From assembly GCA_963169195.1 (NCBI GenBank), contig CAUJDN010000066.1, positions 147,020 to 211,019 of the forward strand: 64,000 nt of DNA, read 5' to 3'. Within the stretch, counting starts at the first letter, position 1, and each line of letters opens with the position of its first letter. This document shows, piece after piece, positions 8,233-16,524 of the stretch. The notes under the pieces are model-generated. The model was not told where the DNA came from, ran no database searches, and saw only the letters and a program-made list of their open reading frames with translations. This DNA comes from Acidobacteriota bacterium (GTDB taxonomy: Bacteria; Acidobacteriota; Vicinamibacteria; Vicinamibacterales; UBA2999). The translations under genes were made by a program, and so were the position numbers.

Positions 8233-8481
8233 ATGGCAGACACGAAGACCGGCGCCCCCAACATCCAGGACGTCTTCCTCAACTACGCACGCCGTGAGAA
8301 GCTGGCCGTCGTGCTTCACCTGCTCGACGGCCGGGAATTCGAAGCGCGCATCAAGAACTTCGATCGCTTCGCGCTCATCGTCGAGCACAACGGCATGGAT
8401 CATCTCGTGTTCAAGCACGCCATCGCGACGATTCGCACGCCGCGCAGCGTCCCGAACTACTTCTCGTCCCATCACCCCTGA
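8233..8481 (+). CDS. hfq: RNA chaperone Hfq
   Basis: Hfq forms an Sm-like hexameric ring that joins small RNAs to messages. The 82-residue protein has the Sm1 block 'NIQDVFLNYARREKLAVVLHLLDGREFEARIKNFDRF' in full and the Sm2 block 'VFKHAIATI', with the KH pair of the U-rich RNA pocket. The ATG at 8233 is chosen because AAGGAG at 8217-8222, which overlaps the miaA stop, lies ten bases upstream, and because Hfq proteins begin close to the 'Q-D-x-F-L' helix. The C-terminal tail is short, without the long acidic tail of E. coli Hfq. Confidence 0.95.
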   Translation: MADTKTGAPNIQDVFLNYARREKLAVVLHLLDGREFEARIKNFDRFALIVEHNGMDHLVFKHAIATIRTPRSVPNYFSSHHP

Positions 8482-8484
8482 GGC

Positions 8485-9651
8485 GTGTTCCGCCGCGCCA
8501 TCGTGATCGTGCTCGACAGCGTGGGTGCCGGTGAGCTGCCCGATGCCGGGCTGTACGGAGACGAGGGGAGCCACACGCTGGGCCACGTCGCCGCGCAGGC
8601 GGCGCCGGACGTGCCCACGCTGGCGGCCCTGGGCCTGGGCTGCGCGGTGCCGCTCGACGGCGTCCCGTGCCCGTCGTCGCCTCGCGCGTCCTACGGCCTG
8701 ATGGCCGAGCAATCGGCCGGCAAGGACTCGGTCACGGGCCACTGGGAGCTGATGGGGCTGGTGCTCGATCGCGCGTTTCCGACGTTTCCGCAGGGATTTC
8801 CCGCCGGGATGATCGAGGCCTTCGAGCGTCGCATCGGCCGGGGCGTGCTCGGCAACGTGGTCGCGTCGGGCACCGCTATCATCGACCAGCTCGGGCCCCG
8901 TCATCTCGAGAGCGGCCAGCCCATCGTCTACACGTCGGCCGACAGCGTCTTCCAGATCGCGGCCCACGAGGAGATCGTGCCCGTGCCGCTGCTCTACGAG
9001 TGGTGCCGCGCGGCATACGAGATCGCGGTGGACGGCGCCGGGCTCGGGCGCGTGATCGCCCGGCCGTTCGTGGGCCGTCCCGGCCGGTTCACGAGGACCG
9101 CCAACCGCCACGACTTCGCGATGCGCCCGCGCGGCGAGACGCTGCTCGATGTGCTGACCGCCAGGGGCCACCTCGTCACCGCCATCGGCAAGATCGGCGA
9201 CCTCTTCGCCGGGCGCGGGATCACCGAGTCGTGTCCGACGACGAGCGATGCGCACGGGATGGATCTGCTCGAGACGCGCCTCGTGGCGCAGGGCGCCGGC
9301 CTGCTCTTCGTCAACCTCGTGGACTTCGACACGCTGTACGGGCACCGGAACGACGTGCCGGGATATGCGCGGAATCTGGAGCGCTTCGACGCCCGGCTGG
9401 CGCGCCTGCTCCCGCTCCTGGGAGAGGACGACCTGCTGGTGATTACGGCCGACCACGGAAACGACCCGGCGACGCCCAGCACCGATCACTCCCGCGAGTA
9501 CGTGCCCGTACTGGTCACCGGCCCGCGCGTGAAGGCGGGCCGGTCGCTTGGGACACGTGCCACCTTCGCCGACCTCGGGCAGACCCTGGCCGAGGCGTTC
9601 GGCGTGCCCCCGCTCCGGCACGGCGAGAGTTTCCTCGGGGAGATCGTGTGA
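8485..9651 (+). CDS. deoB: Phosphopentomutase DeoB
   Basis: DeoB interconverts (deoxy)ribose 1-phosphate and 5-phosphate in nucleoside salvage. The 388-residue protein belongs to the alkaline phosphatase superfamily: the first metal Asp is D11 in 'IVLDSVGAGELPDA', and the second metal site is 'VITADHGNDP' followed by the conserved 'STDHSREYVPVL' near residues 330-340. The start is a GTG three bases after the hfq stop. Its stop overlaps the start of dgt, so nucleoside and deoxynucleotide metabolism genes are coupled. Confidence 0.93.
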   Translation: MFRRAIVIVLDSVGAGELPDAGLYGDEGSHTLGHVAAQAAPDVPTLAALGLGCAVPLDGVPCPSSPRASYGLMAEQSAGKDSVTGHWELMGLVLDRAFPTFPQGFPAGMIEAFERRIGRGVLGNVVASGTAIIDQLGPRHLESGQPIVYTSADSVFQIAAHEEIVPVPLLYEWCRAAYEIAVDGAGLGRVIARPFVGRPGRFTRTANRHDFAMRPRGETLLDVLTARGHLVTAIGKIGDLFAGRGITESCPTTSDAHGMDLLETRLVAQGAGLLFVNLVDFDTLYGHRNDVPGYARNLERFDARLARLLPLLGEDDLLVITADHGNDPATPSTDHSREYVPVLVTGPRVKAGRSLGTRATFADLGQTLAEAFGVPPLRHGESFLGEIV

Positions 9652-10706
9652 CGATTCGGGAGGAGCTCGAGCAACGCGAGCGCGAGACCCTCGCGCCGCA
9701 GGCCGCCAAGAGCGGCGCCAGCCGGGGCCGCCTGCGACCCGAGGCGGAGGATCCTGTCCGGCCAGCGTTCCAACGGGACCGCGACCGCATCATCCACACC
9801 AAGGCGTTCCGACGCCTGAAGCACAAGACCCAGGTGTTCTTCTCGCCTCGGGGCGACCACTACCGGACGCGGCTCACGCACACGCTCGAGGTGTCGCAGA
9901 TCGCACGCACCATCGCCAAGGTGCTGCGCCTGCACGAGGAGCTCACCGAGGCCATCGCGCTTGGCCACGACCTCGGCCACACGCCGTTCGGGCACGCCGG
10001 CGAGCGGGTGCTGAACACCCTGGTCCCCGGCGGCTTCAATCACTACGAACAGAGCCTGCGCATCGTGGACGTGCTGGAGCAGGACCACCGGGGCCTGAAC
10101 CTGACGTGGGAGGTCCGCGACGGCATCGCCCGGCACTCGAAGGGGAAGAGTGGGCTGCCGGTCGGGGCGCCACCCGATCAGCGAGCCAGCACCATCGAGG
10201 GCCAGGTGGCCCGTGTCGCCGACATCGTCGCCTACGTGAACCACGACATCGATGATGCGGTGCGCGCCGGGATTCTCATCGAGGCACAGCTGCCGCGGGA
10301 GGCGGTGGCCGTTCTCGGGCACAGCCCGTCCGAGCGCATCGGGCGCCTCGTCACCAACGTGGTGGAACAGACCCTGGCTGGCGGGGTGACCGAGGTCCGC
10401 ATGAGCGACGACGTGCTCGAGGCCATGCTGGCCCTCCGGACGTTCATGTTCGAGGCGGTCTACGAGAACCAGGTGGCGACGGCCGAGTTCGGCAAGGCCC
10501 ACGGCATCCTGGGCGGGTTGTGGGAGAAGATCCGGGAGCGGCCGGAGCAGTTCCTGGACGCCCGGACCGTCGCCGCGGAAGGGCTGGACCGGGCCGCCCA
10601 GGATTTTCTGGCGGGCATGACCGACCGCTATGCCGTTAACTTGTTCGAGCAGTTGTACATCCCGAAGCCCTGGGTGACCGTGTCGGATGGCCCGCACATG
10701 CTATAA
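9648..10706 (+). CDS. dgt: Deoxyguanosinetriphosphate triphosphohydrolase-like protein (HD domain)
   Basis: HD-superfamily dNTP triphosphohydrolase, which cuts dNTPs to deoxynucleoside plus triphosphate. Length is 352 residues from a GTG that overlaps the deoB stop (GTGA). Metal ligands are visible: H78 in 'RTRLTHTLEVSQ', H107-D108 in 'GHDLGHTPFGH', and the later aspartate in 'VARVADIVAYVNHDIDDA'. The short length and the 'RRLKHKTQVF' block fit the dGTPase-like type 2 subfamily. The last codons overlap the extended -10 promoter of the next operon. Confidence 0.92.
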   Translation: MTIREELEQRERETLAPQAAKSGASRGRLRPEAEDPVRPAFQRDRDRIIHTKAFRRLKHKTQVFFSPRGDHYRTRLTHTLEVSQIARTIAKVLRLHEELTEAIALGHDLGHTPFGHAGERVLNTLVPGGFNHYEQSLRIVDVLEQDHRGLNLTWEVRDGIARHSKGKSGLPVGAPPDQRASTIEGQVARVADIVAYVNHDIDDAVRAGILIEAQLPREAVAVLGHSPSERIGRLVTNVVEQTLAGGVTEVRMSDDVLEAMLALRTFMFEAVYENQVATAEFGKAHGILGGLWEKIRERPEQFLDARTVAAEGLDRAAQDFLAGMTDRYAVNLFEQLYIPKPWVTVSDGPHML

Positions 10707-10707
10707 T
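10699..10707 (+). promoter_or_regulatory. Extended -10 promoter (TGCTATAAT) of the yceD-rpmF-plsX-fab unit
   Basis: A perfect extended -10 (TG-N-TATAAT) sits in the end of dgt. No -35 is recognisable, as expected for extended -10 promoters. Transcription should begin about 10714-10718, so the message is leaderless or has at most three leader bases before the start at 10715 (TTG) or 10718 (ATG). It is the best-matching single promoter in the first 20 kb. Confidence 0.7.
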
Positions 10708-10717
10708 CGTCGTTTTG

Positions 10718-11263
10718 ATGCGGCTGGATCTTTCGCACATTCGGCAGGCCGAAACGGCCTTCCTGCGCCAGTACGACCCGTCGGCCTTCGCGGAGGACGA
10801 CGAAGACTACCGGGTCGTCTCGCCGGTGTCGCTCGAGTTCACCGTCCACAAGGACCAGGATCGGTTCCGGCTGGTGGGCCGGGTGTCAACGACGCTCGAA
10901 CTGGCCTGCAGCCGCTGCCTCGAGCCGTTCACGCTGCCGGTGAACGCCGCGTTCGACCTGCGGTACCTCCCGCAGGCCGCCGCGGCGCAAGAGGCGACGC
11001 CGGAGGCGTCGGAGACCGGGGATGACGATGCCTCGACGACGTTCTATGAAGACGAGGCGATCGACCTCGCGGGGATGTTGCGAGAACAGTTCTACCTGGC
11101 CTTGCCGATGAAGCCGCTGTGCGGGGAGTCCTGCAAGGGCCTTTGCCCGCAGTGCGGCGTGAACCTGAACGTGGAAACGTGTGCGTGCAAGCCGCAGTGG
11201 GAGGATCCCAGGCTTGCCGGCCTGAGTGTCCTGATCACCGATCGAAAGCCCGACGATGCCTAA
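10718..11263 (+). CDS. yceD: YceD/DUF177 family protein (23S rRNA accumulation protein)
   Basis: DUF177/YceD proteins are almost always encoded directly before rpmF and are linked to 23S rRNA and large-subunit accumulation; the mechanism is poorly known. The 181-residue product has one CxxC pair at C64-C67 ('ACSRCLEPF') and a second cysteine group near the C-terminus ('CGESCKGLCPQCG'), together a probable zinc site. The acidic middle (residues 90-115) is typical. The ATG at 10718 is used here; a TTG at 10715 adds one residue and would sit exactly seven bases after the -10 box. No Shine-Dalgarno sequence is present. The gene overlaps rpmF by eight bases. Confidence 0.88.
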   Translation: MRLDLSHIRQAETAFLRQYDPSAFAEDDEDYRVVSPVSLEFTVHKDQDRFRLVGRVSTTLELACSRCLEPFTLPVNAAFDLRYLPQAAAAQEATPEASETGDDDASTTFYEDEAIDLAGMLREQFYLALPMKPLCGESCKGLCPQCGVNLNVETCACKPQWEDPRLAGLSVLITDRKPDDA

Positions 11264-11438
11264 TCCGAAACGTCGCCACTCGAAGACCCGCGGCCGCAAG
11301 CGCCGCACCCACGATGCGCTCACGGCGGCCACGGCCGGCCGCTGCCCGCAGTGCGGCGAGCCGAAGGCGGCGCACCGCGTGTGTGCCTACTGCGGCCATT
11401 ACCGCGCCCGCCAGGTGCGGCCTGTCGACGAAGAATAG
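11256..11438 (+). CDS. rpmF: 50S ribosomal protein L32
   Basis: L32 is a small large-subunit protein. The 60-residue product starts 'MPNPKRRHSKTRGRKRRTHD' as usual and has the zinc-binding form with C30-x2-C33 and C43-x2-C46, so this is the C+ type of L32 and no zinc-free form is implied. It overlaps yceD and is followed 15 bases later by plsX, the widespread yceD-rpmF-plsX order. Confidence 0.95.
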   Translation: MPNPKRRHSKTRGRKRRTHDALTAATAGRCPQCGEPKAAHRVCAYCGHYRARQVRPVDEE

Positions 11439-11453
11439 CGTCCCGATTCCGCC

Positions 11454-12458
11454 ATGCGCATAGCGGTCGACGCCATGGGCGGCGATCATGCGCCCCGGCG
11501 TCCGGTGGACGGCGCGCTTGCCGCGGCCCGGCATCTTGGGATCGGCATCGACCTCGTGGGACGCTCGGACCTGGTCCGCGCCGAACTCGTTCGGCATCCG
11601 GATGCCGCCGGGCTCGACGTCTCGGTCGTGGACGCGCCGGACGTCGTCGACATGCACGAGTCGGCCGCGCAGGCGCTCAGGCGCAAGCCCCGGTCGTCGG
11701 TGATGGTGGCGGCTGGCCGCGTGAAGGACGGCCATGCGGCGGGCCTCGTCAGCGCCGGGCATACGGGCGCAGCGGTCGTGGCCGCCCACGCCGTGTTCGG
11801 GATGCTCGAGGGCGTGGACCGCCCGGCGCTCGCGCCGGTGGTGCCCACGAAGAAGGGATCCGCGGTGCTGCTCGACGCCGGCGCGACCGTGGAGTGCCGG
11901 CCGCCGCACCTCGTGCAGTTCGGCATCCTGGGCTCGGCCTATGCGCGCCTGGTGCTCGGCATCGAACAGCCGCGCGTCGGACTGCTGTCGGTCGGGGAAG
12001 AGGTGTCGAAGGGCACGGAACTGACGCGCGAGGCCCATCGGCTCATGAGGCAGGCCCCGGTGTGCTTCGTCGGCAACGTCGAGGCCCGCGGGATCTTCGC
12101 GGGCGAGGCGGACGTGGTGGTCGCCGACGGTTTCACGGGAAACGTGGCGCTGAAGCTGAGCGAGGGCGTGGTCGAGATGGTCGAGGATTTGCTGCGCGAG
12201 GAGTTGCAGAGCACGTTCTCGAGCCAGATGGGCTACCTGCTGTCGCAGCGCGCGTTCCGGCGTTTTCGCAAGCGCGTGGACTACTCCGAGTACGGCGGGG
12301 CGCCGCTGCTCGGGACCGCCGGGGTGGTGGTCGTGGCGCACGGCCGGTCGTCGGTGAAGGCGATCCGGAATGCGGTGGCGCAGGCGGCCCGCTTCGCCGG
12401 TGAGGGTGGGTGGGAGCGGATGCAGAAGGACGTATCGGCCGTGGGACGGATGTCGTGA
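11454..12458 (+). CDS. plsX: Phosphate acyltransferase PlsX
   Basis: PlsX converts acyl-ACP to acyl phosphate, the donor for PlsY in phospholipid synthesis, at the inner face of the membrane. The 334-residue protein has the family start 'IAVDAMGGDHAP', the 'GLVSAGHTGA' loop near residues 97-106 and 'VADGFTGNVALK' near 224-235. Length is normal. The stop overlaps the fabD GTG (GTGA at 12455-12458). Confidence 0.95.
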   Translation: MRIAVDAMGGDHAPRRPVDGALAAARHLGIGIDLVGRSDLVRAELVRHPDAAGLDVSVVDAPDVVDMHESAAQALRRKPRSSVMVAAGRVKDGHAAGLVSAGHTGAAVVAAHAVFGMLEGVDRPALAPVVPTKKGSAVLLDAGATVECRPPHLVQFGILGSAYARLVLGIEQPRVGLLSVGEEVSKGTELTREAHRLMRQAPVCFVGNVEARGIFAGEADVVVADGFTGNVALKLSEGVVEMVEDLLREELQSTFSSQMGYLLSQRAFRRFRKRVDYSEYGGAPLLGTAGVVVVAHGRSSVKAIRNAVAQAARFAGEGGWERMQKDVSAVGRMS

Positions 12459-13390
12459 TCGCGTTTCTCTTTCCAGGGCAGGGATCGCAGGCCGTTGGCA
12501 TGGGCCGGGCGCTCGCCGAGCAGTTCTCCGTCTGCCGCGCCGCCTTCGACGAGGCGGACCGGGCGCTCGGCGAGCCGCTGAGCACCGTGGTCTTCGACGG
12601 TCCGGCCGAGACCCTCACGCTCACCGAGTACACGCAGCCGGCCATCCTGACGGCCAGCGTGGCGGCCTGGCGCCTGCTGGACCAGCGGGGCCATCGGCCG
12701 GCATTCGTGGCGGGTCACAGCCTGGGTGAGTACGCCGCGCACGTGGCGGCCGGCACGCTCGAGTTCGCCGACGTGGTGCGCCTGGTGAGGAATCGCGGGC
12801 GCTACATGCAGGAGGCGGTGCCCGTCGGCACGGGTGCCATGGCGGCGATTCTCGGCCTGGACGAAGCCACCGTGCTGCAGGCGTGCTTCGAGGCCGCCGA
12901 CGGCGAGGTCGTGAGCCCCGCGAACCTGAACGGCGGGGGGCAGATTGTCATTGCCGGCGCGGCCGGCGCGGTGGCCCGGGCCGGCGAGCGCGCACGGGCG
13001 CTCGGCGCCCGGCGTGTCATCCCCCTGAAGGTGAGCGCCCCGTTCCACTGTGCGCTGATGCAGCCGGCGCAGGCGCGGCTGACCCCGGAGCTGCGGGCGG
13101 CCCGCGCGCGCGACCCGCGCGTGCCCGTGATCGCGAACGTGGACGCCGTGCCCCGCACGTCCGCCGGCGCGGCCATCGACGCGCTGATCGCGCAGGTGTC
13201 GAGCCCCGTGCGCTGGGAGGACTCGGTGAAGCGCCTGGCGGCGGAGGGCGTGACGACGTTCATCGAGGTGGGGCCGGGCACGGTGCTGTCCGGGCTCGTG
13301 AAGAAGATCGCGCGCGACGCCGTGGTCTTCAACGTCCAGGCCCCCGACGATCTGACGGCGCTCGATGCCGCGCTGGCCCTACCCTCATGA
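12455..13390 (+). CDS. fabD: Malonyl-CoA:ACP transacylase FabD
   Basis: FabD loads malonyl groups on ACP for fatty acid synthesis. The 311-residue protein begins with 'FLFPGQGSQ' and has the catalytic pair H88-S89 in 'GHSLGEYAAH', plus the active-site histidine in 'SAPFHCALM' near residue 197. The GTG at 12455 is chosen for the overlap with plsX and because the oxyanion motif GQGSQ then lies at residues 8-12, as in the family. The stop overlaps fabG (ATGA). Confidence 0.95.
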   Translation: MIAFLFPGQGSQAVGMGRALAEQFSVCRAAFDEADRALGEPLSTVVFDGPAETLTLTEYTQPAILTASVAAWRLLDQRGHRPAFVAGHSLGEYAAHVAAGTLEFADVVRLVRNRGRYMQEAVPVGTGAMAAILGLDEATVLQACFEAADGEVVSPANLNGGGQIVIAGAAGAVARAGERARALGARRVIPLKVSAPFHCALMQPAQARLTPELRAARARDPRVPVIANVDAVPRTSAGAAIDALIAQVSSPVRWEDSVKRLAAEGVTTFIEVGPGTVLSGLVKKIARDAVVFNVQAPDDLTALDAALALPS

Positions 13391-14127
13391 GCGAGCTGCA
13401 CGGGCGGATTGCCATTGTGACGGGCGCCTCGCGCGGGATCGGTCGCGCGATTGGCGAGCGGCTGGGCGCCTCCGGCGCCACGGTCGTGTGCGTGGCCCGT
13501 GGCGGGAACGCCGTGGCCACCGCCGACGCCATCGCCGCTGCCGGCGGCCGGGCCGAGGCGCACGGCGTGGACGTGACCGACGCCGCCGGCGTCGAGGCGC
13601 TCGTGGCCGGCGTCGTCGAGCGGCACGGCCGTATCGACATCCTGGTGAGCAACGCCGGGATTGCGCGCGACCAGCTCATGCTGCGGATGAAGCGCGCCGA
13701 CTGGGACGAGGTGATTGCCACCAACCTGACGGCGTCGTTCACCTGGTGCCAGGCGGTGCTGAAGCCCATGATCCGCCAGCGGGCCGGGCGCATCGTCGCG
13801 ATCGGCTCGGTGGTGGGGCAGATGGGCAACGCCGGCCAGGCGAACTACGCGGCGTCGAAGGCGGGGTTGACCGGGTTCTGCAAGGCGCTGGCACGCGAGG
13901 TGGCCTCGCGCAACGTCACCGTGAACGTCGTGGCGCCGGGCCTCATCGCCACCGACATGACGAAGGCGATCACCGACAACGCGAAGGCCGACTGGGGCGC
14001 CCAGATCCCGATGGGGCGCATGGGCACGCCGGAAGACGTCGCCGCCGCCGTGCGCTTCCTCGCATCGGACGAGGCGTCGTATATTACAGGGCAGGTTCTC
14101 GCCGTCAACGGCGGGATGTACATGTGA
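13387..14127 (+). CDS. fabG: 3-oxoacyl-ACP reductase FabG
   Basis: NADPH-dependent short-chain dehydrogenase, the first reduction of the fatty acid cycle. The 246-residue protein has the cofactor motif 'TGASRGIG' at residues 12-19, 'NAG' at 89-91, and the catalytic triad S141, Y154 and K158, with N113 completing the tetrad. The C-terminal 'GQVLAVNGGMYM' is typical FabG. The start overlaps the fabD stop. Confidence 0.95.
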   Translation: MSELHGRIAIVTGASRGIGRAIGERLGASGATVVCVARGGNAVATADAIAAAGGRAEAHGVDVTDAAGVEALVAGVVERHGRIDILVSNAGIARDQLMLRMKRADWDEVIATNLTASFTWCQAVLKPMIRQRAGRIVAIGSVVGQMGNAGQANYAASKAGLTGFCKALAREVASRNVTVNVVAPGLIATDMTKAITDNAKADWGAQIPMGRMGTPEDVAAAVRFLASDEASYITGQVLAVNGGMYM

Positions 14128-14155
14128 GCGGGCGCCCGTGCCGGGCGCTGACAAG

Positions 14156-14160
14156 GGAGG
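14156..14160 (+). promoter_or_regulatory. Strong ribosome binding site (GGAGG) that fixes the acpP start
   Basis: GGAGG ends at 14160, directly against an in-frame ATG at 14161, which is too close to be used. The GTG at 14167 is six bases away, the normal spacing. It is one of the few strong Shine-Dalgarno sites in the window, in line with the high expression of ACP. Confidence 0.8.
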
Positions 14161-14166
14161 ATGACT

Positions 14167-14406
14167 GTGGCCGTTGCCGACAAAGTAAAGAGCATCATCG
14201 TGGAGCAGCTGGGCGTCGACGAGGAAGAGGTGACGCCAGATGCCTCGTTCGTCGAGGACCTGGGCGCCGACTCGCTCGACACCGTCGAGCTCGTGATGGC
14301 GTTCGAGGAGGAGTTCGGCATCGAGATCCCTGACGAGGAGGCGGAGAAGATCACGCGCGTCAAGGAAGCGGTCCAGTACATCGAGTCGCACGCCAAGAAG
14401 AAGTAG
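14167..14406 (+). CDS. acpP: Acyl carrier protein
   Basis: ACP carries growing fatty acids on a 4'-phosphopantetheine arm. Starting at GTG 14167, the protein has 79 residues and the modified serine is S36 in '[10 protein letters not shown]', at the same place as in the well-known proteins. It is strongly acidic with the usual '[16 protein letters not shown]' helix and ends in a KKK tail. The ATG at 14161 would add two residues but abuts the GGAGG site. It lies between fabG and fabF as expected. Confidence 0.95.
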   Translation: MAVADKVKSIIVEQLGVDEEEVTPDASFVEDLGADSLDTVELVMAFEEEFGIEIPDEEAEKITRVKEAVQYIESHAKKK

Positions 14407-14442
14407 GGCTGGCGGCGGCCGGCCATCGGCGACGGAGGGACC

Positions 14443-15684
14443 TTGAGCAGGCGAGTTGTGGTTACCGGCATCGGGCTGGTGTCGTCCCTGGGCATCGGCA
14501 CCGAGGCCACCTGGAACGGCCTGCTGGCCGGCCGGAGCGGGGCGGGGCTCATCACCAAGTTCGACGCGTCGGCGTTCAGCACGCGGTTCGCGGCCGAGGT
14601 GAAGGGCTTCGATCCCCTGGCGTTCGTCGACAAGAAGGACGTCAAGAAGATGGACGTCTTCATCCAGTACGCCGTGGCCGCCTCCCAGTTCGCCATGGAC
14701 GACGCGCGGCTGGCGGTGACGTCGGAGAACGCCGCGCGGGTCGGCGTGTTCATCGCGTCCGGCATCGGGGGATTCACCACGATCGAGCGCGAGCACCGCG
14801 CCTTCCTCGAGGGCGGGCCGCGGCGCATCTCGCCCTTCTTCATTCCGGCCGCCATCATCAACCTGGCTGCCGGCCAGGTGTCCATCCGGTTCGGCGCCAA
14901 AGGGCCGAACTCGGCGACCTGCACGGCCTGCACGGCCTCGGCCCACGCCATCGGCGACGCCTACGAGATCATCCGGCGCGGCGCGGCCGACGCGATGATC
15001 GCCGGCGGCTCGGAGGCGGCGGTCTGCGCCATGGGCGTCGGCGGGTTCGCCGCGATGCGGGCGCTGTCCACCCGCAACGACGAGCCGGAGCGCGCCAGCC
15101 GGCCGTTCGACAAGGACCGAGACGGCTTCGTGCTCGGCGAGGGCAGCGGCGTCGTGATTCTCGAGGAACTGGAGTTCGCCCGCCGCCGGGACGCGCCCAT
15201 CTACGCCGAGATGGTGGGCTACGGGATGTCGGGCGACGCGTACCACATGACCGGACAGCCCGAGGACGGCGACGGCGCGTACCGCGTGATGCGCGCGGCG
15301 CTCGAATCGGCGGGCGTGCAGCCGGACGTCGTCGACTACATCAACGCTCACGGCACCTCGACGCCCATCAATGATCCGACCGAGACGCTGGCCGTGAAGC
15401 GCGTGTTCGGCGAGCACGCCGGCAGGCTCAGGATGTCGTCCACGAAGTCGATGACCGGGCACCTGCTCGGCGCGGCCGGCGGGCTCGAGGCCGGCATCAC
15501 CGCCCTGGCCGTGAAGCACCAGGTCCTGCCGCCCACCATCAACCTCGACGTGCCCGGCGAAGGCTGCGACCTGGACTATGTGCCGCACAAGCCTCGCCCG
15601 GCCGCCGTGCGCTACGCCCTGTCGAACTCGTTCGGGTTCGGCGGCACGAACGGATCGCTCCTGTTCCGGCGATTCGAGGACTAG
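14443..15684 (+). CDS. fabF: 3-oxoacyl-ACP synthase II FabF
   Basis: FabF is the condensing enzyme that elongates acyl-ACP with malonyl-ACP. The 413-residue thiolase-fold protein has the nucleophile C163 in 'TACTASAHAIGD', and the two catalytic histidines in 'INAHGTSTPINDP' (near 303) and 'SMTGHLLGAAGG' (near 340). The C-terminal 'NSFGFGGTNGSLLF' is the usual gate loop. The start is a TTG, eight bases after GGAGGGA, which fits the 'SRRVVVTGIG' N-terminus. No fabH, fabZ or accessory genes follow. Confidence 0.94.
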   Translation: MSRRVVVTGIGLVSSLGIGTEATWNGLLAGRSGAGLITKFDASAFSTRFAAEVKGFDPLAFVDKKDVKKMDVFIQYAVAASQFAMDDARLAVTSENAARVGVFIASGIGGFTTIEREHRAFLEGGPRRISPFFIPAAIINLAAGQVSIRFGAKGPNSATCTACTASAHAIGDAYEIIRRGAADAMIAGGSEAAVCAMGVGGFAAMRALSTRNDEPERASRPFDKDRDGFVLGEGSGVVILEELEFARRRDAPIYAEMVGYGMSGDAYHMTGQPEDGDGAYRVMRAALESAGVQPDVVDYINAHGTSTPINDPTETLAVKRVFGEHAGRLRMSSTKSMTGHLLGAAGGLEAGITALAVKHQVLPPTINLDVPGEGCDLDYVPHKPRPAAVRYALSNSFGFGGTNGSLLFRRFED

Positions 15685-15714
15685 GTTGTCCAGGGTGCAG
15701 GGAATGCCCTGGCC

Positions 15715-15754
15715 CCGAAGAACCCGAGAACCTGAGAACCTGAGAACCTGAGAG
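15715..15754 (+). repeat. Five octamers of the CCTGAGAA intergenic repeat
   Basis: Five tandem 8-bp units (CCGAAGAA, CCCGAGAA, CCTGAGAA twice, CCTGAGAG) reach to two bases before the etfB ATG at 15757. The same unit lies before the prenyltransferase at 4549-4572. A weak stem, CCAGGG 15690-15695 with CCCTGG 15707-15712, precedes it and may mark the end of the fab message. No ribosome binding site is present for etfB. Confidence 0.85.
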
Positions 15755-15756
15755 CC

Positions 15757-16524
15757 ATGAAGATCGCCGTCTGCATCAAGCAAGTGCCGACTCGCGAGTG
15801 GCAGCCACGGCTGAACGACGCGAAGACGTGGATCCGCGAGCAGGAGGCCAGTTACGAAATGAACGAGCCGGACGCCTACGCGCTCGAGGAGGGCCTGCGG
15901 CTGCGTGAGAAGCATGGCGGGGAGGTCGTCGTGTGCTCTGCCGGCCCCGCTCGTGTCCAGCAGGTCATCCGCGAGGCACTGGCGCGCGGAGCGGACCGTG
16001 CCGTTCATGTGGAAGACGAGGCGCTGGGCGCTGCCGACGCGTTCACCGCGGCCGGCGCGCTCGCGCCGGCGATGCAGGAGGAGCGATTCGACCTCATCCT
16101 CACCGGCCTCCAGTCCGACGACCAGGGCCATGCGCAGTTCGGCCCGGTCCTCGCAGAGAAGCTGGGGGTGCCGCACTCGACCATCATCATGGAGGTTCAG
16201 GCGGATCCGGCGGCGTCGAGCATGACGGTGAAGCGCGAGCTCGAGGGCGGCTGGTTCCAGCACGTGACCATGCCCCTGCCGGCGCTGCTGACCATCCAGA
16301 GCGGCATCAACCAGCTGCGCTACGCGACTCTGAAGGGCATCATGGCGGCGAAGAAGAAGGAGATCCGGAAGGTCGCGCCGCCGGCGGCCCTGGCGTCACG
16401 CCTGAGGGTCGTGGCGATCTATGCGCCGCAGAAGTCGAAGCAGACGGTCATGATTGGCGGCTCGCCCGCAGACGCCGCGAAGGAGCTGGTGAGGCGGTTG
16501 CGAGAGGAGGCGAGGGCGCTGTGA
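15757..16524 (+). CDS. etfB: Electron transfer flavoprotein subunit beta
   Basis: EtfB with EtfA forms the FAD/AMP-containing carrier that takes electrons from acyl-CoA dehydrogenases. The 255-residue protein starts 'MKIAVCIKQVPTREWQPRLND' and carries the 'ALARGADRAVHVED' block and the recognition-loop region 'RYATLKGIMAAKKKEI' near residues 189-204, where acyl-CoA dehydrogenases dock. Length is normal. The stop overlaps the etfA GTG. Confidence 0.95.
   Translation: MKIAVCIKQVPTREWQPRLNDAKTWIREQEASYEMNEPDAYALEEGLRLREKHGGEVVVCSAGPARVQQVIREALARGADRAVHVEDEALGAADAFTAAGALAPAMQEERFDLILTGLQSDDQGHAQFGPVLAEKLGVPHSTIIMEVQADPAASSMTVKRELEGGWFQHVTMPLPALLTIQSGINQLRYATLKGIMAAKKKEIRKVAPPAALASRLRVVAIYAPQKSKQTVMIGGSPADAAKELVRRLREEARAL

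Noticed and set aside
12802..16263. Very long minus-strand open frame (over 1,100 codons) across fabD-fabG-acpP-fabF-etfB
   Set aside because: It is antisense to five genes with complete catalytic motifs, its product is Ala/Arg/Gly/His-rich without domains, and such frames are expected in very GC-rich DNA.
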